DNA from: Candidatus Omnitrophota bacterium
GTDB lineage: Bacteria > Omnitrophota > Gorgyraeia > Zapsychrales > Zapsychraceae
NCBI GenBank assembly: GCA_029567025.1
Contig: JAKQLT010000105.1
Coordinates: 1-25,665, forward strand
Length of the DNA stretch: 25,665 bases
Direction: 5' to 3'
Every line of letters begins with the position of its first letter. Within the stretch, counting starts at the first letter, position 1. The position numbers were made by a program, and so were the translations under genes. Below the pieces are notes generated by a model that did not search any database, was not told the DNA's origin, and saw only the letters and a list, made by a program, of their open reading frames with translations. This document shows, one piece after another, positions 14,482-22,800 of the stretch.

Positions 14482-16209
14482 TTAATTTAAAAGTTTTTGT
14501 CTTAACCGCTCTTCTTCTTTTTTAAATTCCGGGCCTTGATACGCAAAAGAATTCCAATTGATAAAAATCTGGCGCAATTCTTGAAAAAACCGTCTGGCCT
14601 TATCTTTGCTTTCAAAAGAAAAATCCTTATCCATAATCTCTATAATGAAATCAAAAAGATATTTTTGCCGATCAGAAATTGTAGCTTCATCAACTTTATC
14701 AAACGCGTTTTGTTGCAAATAAACCGCATCAAAGAATTCCCCTTTTAAATAATCAATGAAATCACCCAAAGAAGTCCCTTCCTCGCCGACAACTTTCATC
14801 ATCTGTTCTACGCTTTTACTTTTCTTTAAACGCTCAACAGCATCAACGACTTTCTCGGATTCAATAAAACTTGGATATTTGCTCCAGCTCTCTAATGGAT
14901 CAATCGCCGGATATTTTCGCGCGTTCGCTCTATCTCGCGAAAGCCCATGAAAAGCGCCCACAACTTTTAAAGTGGCTTGTGTCACCGGTTCTTCAAAATT
15001 CCCGCCGGCTGGACTAACCGCACCGCCAATCGTTACAGATCCCAAATGCCCATCACGTAATTTTACCAATCCCGCGCGTTCATAAAAAGAAGCAATGCGC
15101 GATTCCAAATACGCCGGAAAGGCTTCCTCGCCGGGAATTTCCTCCAAACGGCCTGACATCTCCCGCATGGCCTGCGCCCAACGAGACGTAGAATCGGCTA
15201 ACAATAAAACATTAAGTCCCATTTGGCGATAATATTCTGCCAAAGTCACAGCGGTATAAACACTCGATTCTCGAGCGGCAACAGGCATAGAACTCGTATT
15301 ACAAATAATAATCGTACGCTCTATCAAGCTCTTATTCGTTCGTGGATCAACGAGTTTAGGAAATTCTTCTAAAATCTCTACGACTTCACCAGCGCGCTCG
15401 CCGCAGGCCGCAATAACCACAATGTCGACTTCCGCGTGACGGCTGATCAAATGTTGTAAAACAGTTTTTCCTGCGCCAAAAGGCCCGGGAGTGCAAAATG
15501 TCCCGCCGATGGCAACAGGCACAACCGTATCAATAATTCTTATCTTGGTAATTAAAGGATCTTTCGGTTTTATTTTCTGAATATATGCTTTTATCGGCTC
15601 TTTGACCGGCCATGTCTGGACCATCTTGACAGAAATATTCTTGCCTGAAGCGTCTTTTAAAAGCGCCACTTCTTCTTTAATCGTGTAGACTCCTTTTTCT
15701 TTAATCGAGATAACCTCGCATTCTCCGGATAAAGAAAACGGAACCATAATTTTATGTTCAAAAATCTTTTCTGGAACAGAGCCCAATGCCTGACCTGCGC
15801 GCAATTTATCGCCGGGTTTTACCTTGGGCGTAAATTCCCATTTTTCTTGATCATTAAGTGCATCTAAATACGCGCCGCGTTTTAAGAAAAAACCGTACTT
15901 TTCAGCTAATTGAGGAAGTGGATTTTGAAGCCCGTCGTAAACTTGCCCTAAAAGCCCTGGCCCTAACTGAACGCTTAAAAGTTCACTTGAAAATTCAACG
16001 CTATCCCCAACTTTAATGCCAATGGTATCTTCAAAAACCTGCAAATCGGCGCGCTTGCCCTTAACGCGAATGACTTCCGCTTTTAATCGTTCTTCTTTTA
16101 ACACAACATAGGCGACTTCATTCTGGATAACTTTATCTTGAAATTCAACCGCCACCATATTCCCATTAACGCCTAAGACTTTCCCAATTCTTAAATTTTT
16201 ATCTGCCAT
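14482..16209 (-). CDS. atpA: V/A-type ATPase catalytic subunit A
   Basis: A 575-residue catalytic subunit. The Walker A loop GPFGAGKT is at residues 242-249, followed by ACGERAGEVVEILEEFP with the catalytic Glu near 274, LLADSTSRWAQAMREMSGRLEEIPGEEAFP, and the A-type insertion around residues 115-200 that distinguishes V/A A-subunits from F1 beta. All key residues are present, so it should hydrolyse or make ATP. The length is near the usual 580-590. It starts 21 bases after the DUF2764 gene. Confidence 0.96.
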   Translation of the reverse strand: MADKNLRIGKVLGVNGNMVAVEFQDKVIQNEVAYVVLKEERLKAEVIRVKGKRADLQVFEDTIGIKVGDSVEFSSELLSVQLGPGLLGQVYDGLQNPLPQLAEKYGFFLKRGAYLDALNDQEKWEFTPKVKPGDKLRAGQALGSVPEKIFEHKIMVPFSLSGECEVISIKEKGVYTIKEEVALLKDASGKNISVKMVQTWPVKEPIKAYIQKIKPKDPLITKIRIIDTVVPVAIGGTFCTPGPFGAGKTVLQHLISRHAEVDIVVIAACGERAGEVVEILEEFPKLVDPRTNKSLIERTIIICNTSSMPVAARESSVYTAVTLAEYYRQMGLNVLLLADSTSRWAQAMREMSGRLEEIPGEEAFPAYLESRIASFYERAGLVKLRDGHLGSVTIGGAVSPAGGNFEEPVTQATLKVVGAFHGLSRDRANARKYPAIDPLESWSKYPSFIESEKVVDAVERLKKSKSVEQMMKVVGEEGTSLGDFIDYLKGEFFDAVYLQQNAFDKVDEATISDRQKYLFDFIIEIMDKDFSFESKDKARRFFQELRQIFINWNSFAYQGPEFKKEEERLRQKLLN

Positions 16210-16230
16210 AACTAACCTTTCTTAATTCCC

Positions 16231-16779
16231 TCACGCCTGAATTTCTTCAGGCAAAGAAATGTGTTGATATTGTTGAAACCGTTGCAATCCTATATCAGAT
16301 GAAAACAATTGATAACGTTCTAATATTTTCAGTTTTAAGGCGTATCCGATGATCATTTCGATATCAAAATAATGCCCGGCCAGTAATTCATCTAAAAAAG
16401 ACCAGCGCACTTTATCAATCATTTTTTCCGCCGCTAAAAGATCGGTATTTTTTATCGCTTGCTGAATAATTTCGGCCAAATGCGGATCAAAAGCGCGTTC
16501 ACCTTTCATATGTTCATTAGGATCCTGATGCCAACGCGCCGCGCGAAAATAAACCATCTCATTAGTGAATCTTTTTTCAAACAAATGCCAGGCGTTAACA
16601 AAAGTATTTTTTGAATCTTCTAAGCTCGCTTCTCTTAAAACGTTTTTTATAAGCAAAAAATCTTGGCGATCTAAAAGCCGCTCGCACTCTGATAAAAATG
16701 TTTCAAGATTCATAAACGGCTTACTATCAAATTCTAAAAGCGGAAGACTTGCGGCAAAATAGTAATATTCTCGACTCAT
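16231..16779 (-). CDS. DUF2764 protein, likely ATPase subunit C equivalent
   Basis: A 182-residue protein beginning SREYYYFAASLPLLEFD, the N-terminal signature of DUF2764 proteins. These occupy this place in bacterial V/A-ATPase operons of Bacteroidetes, Chlamydiae and spirochaetes. The body is all-helical and acidic with no membrane segment. No recognisable subunit C is encoded in the operon, so a role as the connector between rotor shaft and ring is plausible, but this is inferred from position. It starts 5 bases after atpE stops and ends 21 bases before atpA. Confidence 0.82.
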   Translation of the reverse strand: MSREYYYFAASLPLLEFDSKPFMNLETFLSECERLLDRQDFLLIKNVLREASLEDSKNTFVNAWHLFEKRFTNEMVYFRAARWHQDPNEHMKGERAFDPHLAEIIQQAIKNTDLLAAEKMIDKVRWSFLDELLAGHYFDIEMIIGYALKLKILERYQLFSSDIGLQRFQQYQHISLPEEIQA

Positions 16780-16784
16780 AAAAT

Positions 16785-17402
16785 TTATTTTTTGATAGCT
16801 TGGTCTAAAAGAGAATTTAACTGCGCGTTAAGATAGACGCTTAAATAACGGGCTAAACTTTCATCTGTAAAATCAAAACTCGATTTTCCTGCGTCAAAAC
16901 TAATCAAAAATCCTTTCGAAACATCTTCGGAAGCCTGCAGCTTTATATCTTTCTTTAAACGATTTTGCATCTGGGAAATAAATCCTTGTTGAAGTTTTTT
17001 AAGATCCTCGGGCGACACAAAAACCTCAATGGTCTGCGCTTTATCTTCCTGAGAAACGACGTGTTCCGCCATTTGACGAATAATCGACGCCACAGATTCC
17101 GGCGTCAAGGACTCGGAAACTTTTTCATCAATAATTTTCTTTAACATATTCTGAATCTCAACCCTTAAAGATAACATCATATCCCGCGCGGATTGCGTTA
17201 AATTCATACGGCTTGATTGTTCCAACTTTTCTATTTCTATCTTCGCTTCACGCAAAATCTTTTCACCTTCTTTTTTTGCTTCATCAATGATTGCTTGCGC
17301 TTTTTTCTTGGCGTGTTCTTCAATATCCCGCGCCTTTTGTTGCGCCGCATCAATACCTTCTTCTTTAATTTTATTAATAAGCTCTTGGATGTGTTGTGCC
17401 AT
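16785..17402 (-). CDS. atpE: V/A-type ATPase subunit E (peripheral stalk)
   Basis: A 205-residue protein with a long, Ala/Glu/Lys-rich N-terminal helix (QELINKIKEEGIDAAQQKARDIEEHAKKKAQAIIDEAKKEG, about residues 5-47) and a globular C-terminal domain, the normal layout of peripheral-stalk subunit E. The stalk holds the A3B3 head to subunit I. No separate subunit G/H gene is present in the operon. It is the first ATPase gene and starts only 9 bases after pyrF stops, with no visible promoter or terminator in that gap, so it appears to be transcribed from the pyr side. Confidence 0.88.
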   Translation of the reverse strand: MAQHIQELINKIKEEGIDAAQQKARDIEEHAKKKAQAIIDEAKKEGEKILREAKIEIEKLEQSSRMNLTQSARDMMLSLRVEIQNMLKKIIDEKVSESLTPESVASIIRQMAEHVVSQEDKAQTIEVFVSPEDLKKLQQGFISQMQNRLKKDIKLQASEDVSKGFLISFDAGKSSFDFTDESLARYLSVYLNAQLNSLLDQAIKK

Positions 17403-17411
17403 AATCTGCTC

Positions 17412-18158
17412 CTATATGTTATTCATCTCTTTAAAAATCTCTTTTGCCGCGTTTAGTGGATTTGTAGCGCAAACGATAGGCCGTCCAATGACCAGAAAAC
17501 TGCTTCCATTCTTTATCGCTTCCGATGGAGTTGTTACGCGCTTTTGATCTTGGGATTTTTCCCCTAAAGGACGGATACCAGGTGTCACAATAATAAAATC
17601 TTTTCCGAATTCTTGACGTAAAATCGCAGCTTCTTGACTCGAGGCGACAATCCCGTCTAAGCCTGATTCTTTCGCTAAACGCGCGCGCTCTAAAACAATA
17701 TCTAAAACATTCGTTGTCGAGGCATCGCTTGTTAAAACCGTAATACCGACAATCTTAGGATTTAATACGCCTAATTCCTTTGATTGTTTTAAAGCCGCCT
17801 CTTTCGCCGCTTTTAACATCTCTTTCCCGCCTAAAATATGAACCGTCAGCATAAAAATCCCATGTTCTTTCGGGTCATATAATTCATTATTAACCGTATG
17901 TGTTTGCTGATTTAACGCAACCGCACGCTCAACCGCCGATGCCACGGTGTTGGGAATGTCATGATATTTAAGATCCAAAAAAACTTTTTTTCCCATGGCG
18001 GCAATATACCGAACAACTACTGGCCCGCACGCTGTAAAAAGCTGACTCCCGACTTTAAAAATATCTACATCCTCTTTCAGTTTATCAATCAGCTGGCGCG
18101 CCTCTTCAAAACTGGGAACATCTAAAGCCACAATCAATTGTTGTTTGCGATCTTGCAT
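17412..18158 (-). CDS. pyrF: Orotidine 5'-phosphate decarboxylase
   Basis: A 248-residue TIM-barrel decarboxylase that converts OMP to UMP, the last step of the pathway. Seen: the N-terminal LIVALDVPSFEEA, the catalytic DxKxxD motif (D62, K64, D67) in FLDLKYHDIPNT, and the phosphate-gripper segment VTPGIRPLG near residue 185. A loop around residues 81-95 (NQQTHTVNNELYDPKEH) is a little longer than in short PyrF proteins. It starts 5 bases after pyrD ends, and atpE follows 9 bases after its stop. Confidence 0.95.
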   Translation of the reverse strand: MQDRKQQLIVALDVPSFEEARQLIDKLKEDVDIFKVGSQLFTACGPVVVRYIAAMGKKVFLDLKYHDIPNTVASAVERAVALNQQTHTVNNELYDPKEHGIFMLTVHILGGKEMLKAAKEAALKQSKELGVLNPKIVGITVLTSDASTTNVLDIVLERARLAKESGLDGIVASSQEAAILRQEFGKDFIIVTPGIRPLGEKSQDQKRVTTPSEAIKNGSSFLVIGRPIVCATNPLNAAKEIFKEMNNI

Positions 18159-18163
18159 AAATA

Positions 18164-19063
18164 TTATTTCATCACTCCTATCAATTCTTTAATATCTTTA
18201 ATTTTATTTTTTTGCATATATTTTTTAATACCTTCTAACACATCTCGCGGCGCTTGAGGATTGACAAAACTTGCTGTTCCGACGGCAACCATTGTGGCGC
18301 CCGCCATAATAAACTCCAAAGCATCAGAACTATTTGTGATCCCGCCCATCGCGATAATAGGGATTTTTATTCTTTGCGCTGTTTGATAAACCATATAAAG
18401 AGCAATCGGACGAATAGCAGGTCCGCTTAATCCGCCAGTTACATTGCCAAGTTTCGAACGACGCTTGTTAACATCAATCACCATCGCTGAAAAAGTATTC
18501 ACTAAACTTACCGCGCTTGCTCCGGCATCTTGCGCGGCTTGAGCAATCAAAGAAATATCTGTAACATTCGGCGTTAATTTCGCCACAATAGGCATGCAGG
18601 CTTTTCTGACAACGGCCTTAACAATACAATACGTGGCATTCTTATCTTGGGCAACAAGTGTTTTATGTTTTAAATTCGGACACGATAAATTAAGCTCTAA
18701 GGCGCTTACGCCCGCCTTATTAAATTTTTCCGTCAAGACAAGAAAATCTTTATCCGTATGAGCCGAAACACTCGCGATAATAGGCGCGCCTATTTTTTTT
18801 AATTCTTTTAATTTTCCGTTGATAAAACAATCCGCGCCCGCATTCTCAATGCCAATGGCATTCACCATTCCCGACGGAGTTTCAACAATGCGCGGTGAAG
18901 GATTACCCTCACGCGGATTTAATGTGACGGTTTTCGGAATAATTGCACCTAATTTTTTTAAATCCGCTATCGAACTATATTTTTGAATATAGCTAAATGT
19001 TCCGGAGGCCACCGTCACTGGATTTTTAAATTGTACCGAACCTATATTAACGGAAAGTTTCAT
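18164..19063 (-). CDS. pyrD: Dihydroorotate dehydrogenase B, catalytic subunit (class 1B)
   Basis: A 299-residue FMN TIM-barrel enzyme that oxidises dihydroorotate to orotate. The segment LELNLSCPNLKH contains the catalytic-base Cys C128 of class 1 enzymes, where class 2 enzymes have Ser. NPVTVASGTFSY, the MVNAIGIENAG substrate loop and the C-terminal GGITNSSDALEFIMAGATMVAVGTA FMN site are all present. A pyrK gene in the same operon shows it is the class 1B, NAD-linked form. It starts 3 bases after the TauE/SafE-like gene, which separates it from pyrK. Confidence 0.95.
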   Translation of the reverse strand: MKLSVNIGSVQFKNPVTVASGTFSYIQKYSSIADLKKLGAIIPKTVTLNPREGNPSPRIVETPSGMVNAIGIENAGADCFINGKLKELKKIGAPIIASVSAHTDKDFLVLTEKFNKAGVSALELNLSCPNLKHKTLVAQDKNATYCIVKAVVRKACMPIVAKLTPNVTDISLIAQAAQDAGASAVSLVNTFSAMVIDVNKRRSKLGNVTGGLSGPAIRPIALYMVYQTAQRIKIPIIAMGGITNSSDALEFIMAGATMVAVGTASFVNPQAPRDVLEGIKKYMQKNKIKDIKELIGVMK

Positions 19064-19066
19064 TTT

Positions 19067-19426
19067 TTACTTTAAAAAAACTATTTTTAATCCCATTACG
19101 ATTAAGAAAGCTCCAAAGAATTTCTTTAAATGCGGCGCGGAAATCGATTGCGCCCAATGCGCACCTAAAAGCCCGCCGACTAAAAATCCTAAAGCGATAA
19201 AACACGCCATTTGAATCTTCACATTTCCAGCAACATAATATCGCCACACCGCTGGAATCATAATCGGCATCATTAAAACCGCTAACGATGTTCCATGAGC
19301 CTGATGTTGCGTGAGTCCAAATAAAAACACCATAGCCGGAACCATAATCGAACCACCGCCTAATCCCAACATACCTCCTAATAATCCGGAAGCCAACCCA
19401 ACACAAAGATAAAGAAAAATTTGCAT
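19067..19426 (-). CDS. Half-size TauE/SafE (TSUP) membrane protein
   Basis: A 119-residue protein with about four membrane helices. The N-terminal signature GLASGLLGGMLGLGGGSIMVPAM with its glycine run is typical of one TSUP/DUF81 repeat, and GTSLAVLMMPIMIPAVWRYY follows. Full TSUP transporters carry two such halves (about 250 residues); single-repeat forms like this would have to pair. Family members move sulfite, sulfonates or other organic anions. The ATG at 19424-19426 has GGGAG 7 bases upstream; the frame is open to 19462 but that would overlap pyrK. It is located between pyrK and pyrD, suggesting export or import of a small anion linked to the pathway, though the substrate is unknown. 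Confidence 0.82.
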   Translation of the reverse strand: MQIFLYLCVGLASGLLGGMLGLGGGSIMVPAMVFLFGLTQHQAHGTSLAVLMMPIMIPAVWRYYVAGNVKIQMACFIALGFLVGGLLGAHWAQSISAPHLKKFFGAFLIVMGLKIVFLK

Positions 19427-19445
19427 ACGCGCGCTCCCTCCCTCA

Positions 19446-20219
19446 TTATTTCTCAAATACAATATCTTTCAAATCAAATACCGGCCCATCGTGACAAACG
19501 GTTTTATAACCTTGTCTTGTTTTTATCGAACATCCTAAACATGTTCCAACGCCGCAGGCCATTATTTCTTCAAGCGAAGCCTGTCCTTCAATATTATTTT
19601 CTTTAGAAAATTCCTGAACTGTTTTTATCATCGGCTTAGGCCCGCACGCATAAAAATATGTCGACTTATCTAATCTAATTTTTTTAAAAAGCCCTGATAC
19701 ACGCCCCTTGACGCCATAGCTTCCATCGTCGGTAGAAATAAAAATCTGGCATCCGTTATCTTTAAACGCTTTCATATTAAAAACATATTCTTTCGTGCGG
19801 CCGCCATATAAAAGAACAAGCCTTATTTTTCTTTTTCTTAAAATATCAGTTAAAGCTAAAAAAGGCGCCACGCCAATTCCGCCGGCGATCATAACCACTT
19901 GTTGAATATTTCGAGACGGCAGAGTAAAACCATTTCCCAAAGGCCCTAAAATATTTAAATGTTCGCTTTTTTTCTTTTGCGATAATTCTTCTGTGCCGCG
20001 GCCGACAACTTCATACAAAATTTCTAAATTCCTTTTAACCCGATGGATACAAAAAGGCCTGCGAAAAAAAGGATCTAATCGATCATTTATTTTGACATGG
20101 ACAAATTGACCAGGTTGAATCTTTCCTCTAAAAGACTTGGCTTCTATGCTTAATTTAAAAAATTTCGATGATAATTTCTGATTGGCAATAATCTTATATA
20201 CGCCTTGTATTTTCGCCAT
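19446..20219 (-). CDS. pyrK: Dihydroorotate dehydrogenase electron transfer subunit
   Basis: A 257-residue iron-sulfur flavoprotein that passes electrons from PyrD to NAD. From N- to C-terminus there is a FAD-binding barrel with PGQFVHV and RRPFCIHR, an NAD-binding part with MIAGGIGVAPFLAL, and a C-terminal 2Fe-2S site CGVGTCLGCSIKTRQGYKTVC with CX4CX2CX11C spacing typical of PyrK. The ATG at 20217-20219 (MAKIQGVYKI) has AAAGGA just upstream and does not overlap the preceding gene; a longer frame to 20282 exists but is unlikely. The TauE/SafE-like gene follows 19 bases later, then pyrD. Confidence 0.95.
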   Translation of the reverse strand: MAKIQGVYKIIANQKLSSKFFKLSIEAKSFRGKIQPGQFVHVKINDRLDPFFRRPFCIHRVKRNLEILYEVVGRGTEELSQKKKSEHLNILGPLGNGFTLPSRNIQQVVMIAGGIGVAPFLALTDILRKRKIRLVLLYGGRTKEYVFNMKAFKDNGCQIFISTDDGSYGVKGRVSGLFKKIRLDKSTYFYACGPKPMIKTVQEFSKENNIEGQASLEEIMACGVGTCLGCSIKTRQGYKTVCHDGPVFDLKDIVFEK

Positions 20220-20227
20220 AAATCCTT

Positions 20228-20905
20228 TTACCTTTTCTGATAAAAAATCGCAAAAATAATCACAAAAATAACTGCGGCCCATCCAAAAATATTCGTTGTT
20301 ACACGCAAATCCGTTGATCCGAAAACCATCAACTCCTGAAATGTTTCTAAAATAATAATTATCGCTGGCGCTACAAAAAGAAGATTTCTTTCTTCTGTGC
20401 TAAAAGCTTCTTTCAAATTAAAAACATCTCTGAGCTTAACCTCAAAAGCTTTTCTTACAGAAGGAAAAATGCGTGGTGTTTTTTTACAATATTCTTCATA
20501 ACCAAGTCCGAATTTTTCTTTTAACACTTTTTCTTCTTGGGCTATTTCTCGATCAAATCTTAAATAAAACAATCCCGCGTATAAAAAGACACACCACCAC
20601 GGCCAAATCATTAGAATACAGGCGGCGCTAATTAAAAAAGTTCCTAAATACATAGGATTTCTCGTCATAGCATAAATACCTGTCGTCACTAATTGACTGC
20701 TTGCTTGAGAATATTTTTTCTTATGTCCTCGAGCCGCCATACGAAATAAAATGCCTTTAAATAAAATCATAAACCCAAAAAAATCTAAAATATTATCGAT
20801 TTCTCGGCGAGAAGGATAAAATTTTTCAAAAAGAAATAAAAAACCGGCCATAATAATAACCAGCGATAAGATCGCAGAATCCATTTTAATTCTTTTCTTC
20901 ATCAT
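20228..20905 (-). CDS. Isoprenylcysteine carboxyl methyltransferase-like membrane protein
   Basis: A 225-residue integral membrane protein of the ICMT/phospholipid methyltransferase group. The core motif is TGIYAMTRNPMYLGTFL (about residues 91-107), followed by REIAQEEKVLKEKFGLGYEEYCKKTPRI, the usual E-E-x-x-L / Y-x-x-Y-x-x-x-x-P-R-x cofactor-binding region. Two further hydrophobic helices after residue 170 extend beyond the minimal family. Bacterial members methylate unknown lipids or small molecules, and the substrate here is not predictable. GAAAGG precedes two adjacent ATG codons. It ends 8 bases before pyrK, so it is embedded in the pyr operon although no link to pyrimidines is known. 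Confidence 0.85.
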   Translation of the reverse strand: MMKKRIKMDSAILSLVIIMAGFLFLFEKFYPSRREIDNILDFFGFMILFKGILFRMAARGHKKKYSQASSQLVTTGIYAMTRNPMYLGTFLISAACILMIWPWWCVFLYAGLFYLRFDREIAQEEKVLKEKFGLGYEEYCKKTPRIFPSVRKAFEVKLRDVFNLKEAFSTEERNLLFVAPAIIIILETFQELMVFGSTDLRVTTNIFGWAAVIFVIIFAIFYQKR

Positions 20906-20958
20906 AGGCCTTTCTTCTTATTTTGACTTTCGTGCGTTATTATGAAAGAATTTCACTC

Positions 20959-21438
20959 TTATTGCAAACCAAACATGAAATCTTTTATAAGTCTTTTTAT
21001 CTTCTGCTCGGCGTCTTTTAAACTCTTAACTGAAATCATGCCTTTGACATTCCACTCTCCTAAATCAATGATAGGTTTTTTATAAACAAGGCCGTAACAA
21101 ATTTCTGATAATGTCCCATGGCTCCCAGGAAGGGCAATAATAATATCGGCACAACACGCGACCATCGCATTGCGCGCAAAACCAATCGTCGTTGGCAAGG
21201 CAATATCAATATAAGGATTCGCGTCTTTCTTTTCTTTTCCGGGAAGAAGCCCGATAGTTAATCCGCCGGCTTCTTTAGCTCCTCGTGAAGCAGATTCCAT
21301 AACGCCACTTAATCCGCCGCATACTAAAACAGCTCCTGCCTTCGCGACTATTTTTCCGACTTTATAAGCTAATTCTTTTGTTTTTTTATCAATATCATGA
21401 CCGCCAATAACGGAAATCGTAATTTTTTGTTTTTTCAT
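20959..21438 (-). CDS. LOG/SLOG-type Rossmann protein (TIGR00725-like)
   Basis: A 159-residue Rossmann-fold protein. ITISVIGGHDIDKKTKELAYKVG at the start, VLVCGGLSGVMESASRGAKEAGG at about 38-60, GFARNAMVACCADIIIALPGSHGTLSEI at about 86-115 and KKPIIDLG are the landmarks of the TIGR00725 branch of the LOG (lysine decarboxylase-like) superfamily. The usual GGxGT nucleotide-binding motif appears here as GSHGT. LOG enzymes cleave nucleoside monophosphates at the N-glycosidic bond, and SLOG relatives bind nucleotide-derived ligands. A nucleotide-related role would fit the pyr operon, but is inferred. Confidence 0.85.
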   Translation of the reverse strand: MKKQKITISVIGGHDIDKKTKELAYKVGKIVAKAGAVLVCGGLSGVMESASRGAKEAGGLTIGLLPGKEKKDANPYIDIALPTTIGFARNAMVACCADIIIALPGSHGTLSEICYGLVYKKPIIDLGEWNVKGMISVKSLKDAEQKIKRLIKDFMFGLQ

Positions 21439-21461
21439 ATAATTATATGTCTTTTATAAAA

Positions 21462-22748
21462 TTACACAACTTGATTTTCATAAACGATTTTTCCTCCACA
21501 AATCGTTGCCTCGACGCATCCTTTAAATTTTCGCCCAATAAATGGTGAATTCTTCGATTTCGATGCAATCATTTCTTTTTTAAATTCCCATTCTTTTTCT
21601 GCGTCAATAACGGTTAAATCACCGTCCATGCCTTCTTTAATTTCACCTTTTGTTTTAAGTCCCATAATTTCCGCAGAACGTTGAGACATTTTTTGAGCGA
21701 CTTGCGGCCAAGAAAGAATTTTCTGTTGAACAAGTTCTGAACACACAAGGCCCACAGCTGTTTCAAGCCCAATCATGCCAAACGGTGCCAAATCAAAACC
21801 CGCTTCTTTATCTTCTGGCGTATGCGGCGCATGATCGGTCGAAATACAATCAAGAATCCCATCCTTAAGGGCTTGCTTAATTGCTTCAACATCTTCGCGT
21901 GAGCGTAACGGCGGATTAACCTTCAGATTTGTATCAAAAGATTTTACTGCTTCATCTGTCAAAGAAAAATGATGCGGACACGCCTCAGCCGTCACTTGTA
22001 TTCCTTGACTTTTAGCTATCTTTATAAGTTCAACCGATCGCTTAAGACTCACATGGGCAAAATGAATTCTTGTCTTTAAATAATGAGCTAATTCAATATC
22101 ACGCGCAATCATCACCGTCTCCGCAAGTCCCGGTTGCGGCTTTAATCCTAAAAGCGTTGAATAATATCCTTCATGCATCACGCCTTCCGCGGCTAACGCA
22201 TGATCTTCAGCATGCTGGATAAGAAGAATTTGAGCCATTTGAGCATACTGCAAAGCAAGCTTCATAACACGCGCATTAGAAACACATTTTCCATCGTCCG
22301 ATAAAGCGAAACAACCGGCCTGTTTCATTTCAAACATATCCACTAATTCTTCTCCTTTAAGACCACGCGTAATCGCGCCAATGGGAACCACATTGACCAA
22401 TCCGACACGTTTTGCTTCTTTTATAATAGACTCAACAATCATGCAATTATCAATAACCGGATTTGTATTGGGCATACAAAAAACCGTTGTAAATCCGCCT
22501 TTGACAGCCGCGCGTGAACCTGATTCAATTGTTTCTTTATCTTCCCGTCCGGGCTCACGCAAATGCACATGAAGATCAATAAGGCCTGGTAAAGCCCTCT
22601 TTCCTTTAATATCCAAAATAGGAACATCAGTTGTATTTATCGACGGAGCTATTTTTATAATCACACCTTTTTCTATTAAAATATCCTGAAGATTCTGCGC
22701 CTCTTTATCCGCGTTAACAATCTTGGCATTTTTAATCAGCAAACTCAT
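21462..22748 (-). CDS. pyrC: Dihydroorotase
   Basis: A 428-residue type I dihydroorotase that cyclises carbamoyl-aspartate. The metal site HxH (H60, H62) is in LIDLHVHLREPGREDKETIESG. GGFTTVFCMPNTNPV, QHAEDHAL (later metal His), HFAHVSLKRSVELI and CISTDHAPHT with the catalytic Asp are in order. Size and motifs match the type I (Bacillus-like) class rather than the shorter E. coli type. AGGAG lies 6-7 bases before the ATG. It starts 52 bases after pyrB. Confidence 0.96.
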   Translation of the reverse strand: MSLLIKNAKIVNADKEAQNLQDILIEKGVIIKIAPSINTTDVPILDIKGKRALPGLIDLHVHLREPGREDKETIESGSRAAVKGGFTTVFCMPNTNPVIDNCMIVESIIKEAKRVGLVNVVPIGAITRGLKGEELVDMFEMKQAGCFALSDDGKCVSNARVMKLALQYAQMAQILLIQHAEDHALAAEGVMHEGYYSTLLGLKPQPGLAETVMIARDIELAHYLKTRIHFAHVSLKRSVELIKIAKSQGIQVTAEACPHHFSLTDEAVKSFDTNLKVNPPLRSREDVEAIKQALKDGILDCISTDHAPHTPEDKEAGFDLAPFGMIGLETAVGLVCSELVQQKILSWPQVAQKMSQRSAEIMGLKTKGEIKEGMDGDLTVIDAEKEWEFKKEMIASKSKNSPFIGRKFKGCVEATICGGKIVYENQVV

Positions 22749-22800
22749 ATCTTCTCCTATCTTTTGCGTCTATGAACCTACTCGATTCGTTGATGATTAT

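Noticed and set aside
19047..19406. Minus-strand 119-residue frame overlapping the TauE/SafE-like gene
   Set aside because: Shifted-frame shadow; the correct frame has the glycine-rich TSUP motif and ribosome binding site.
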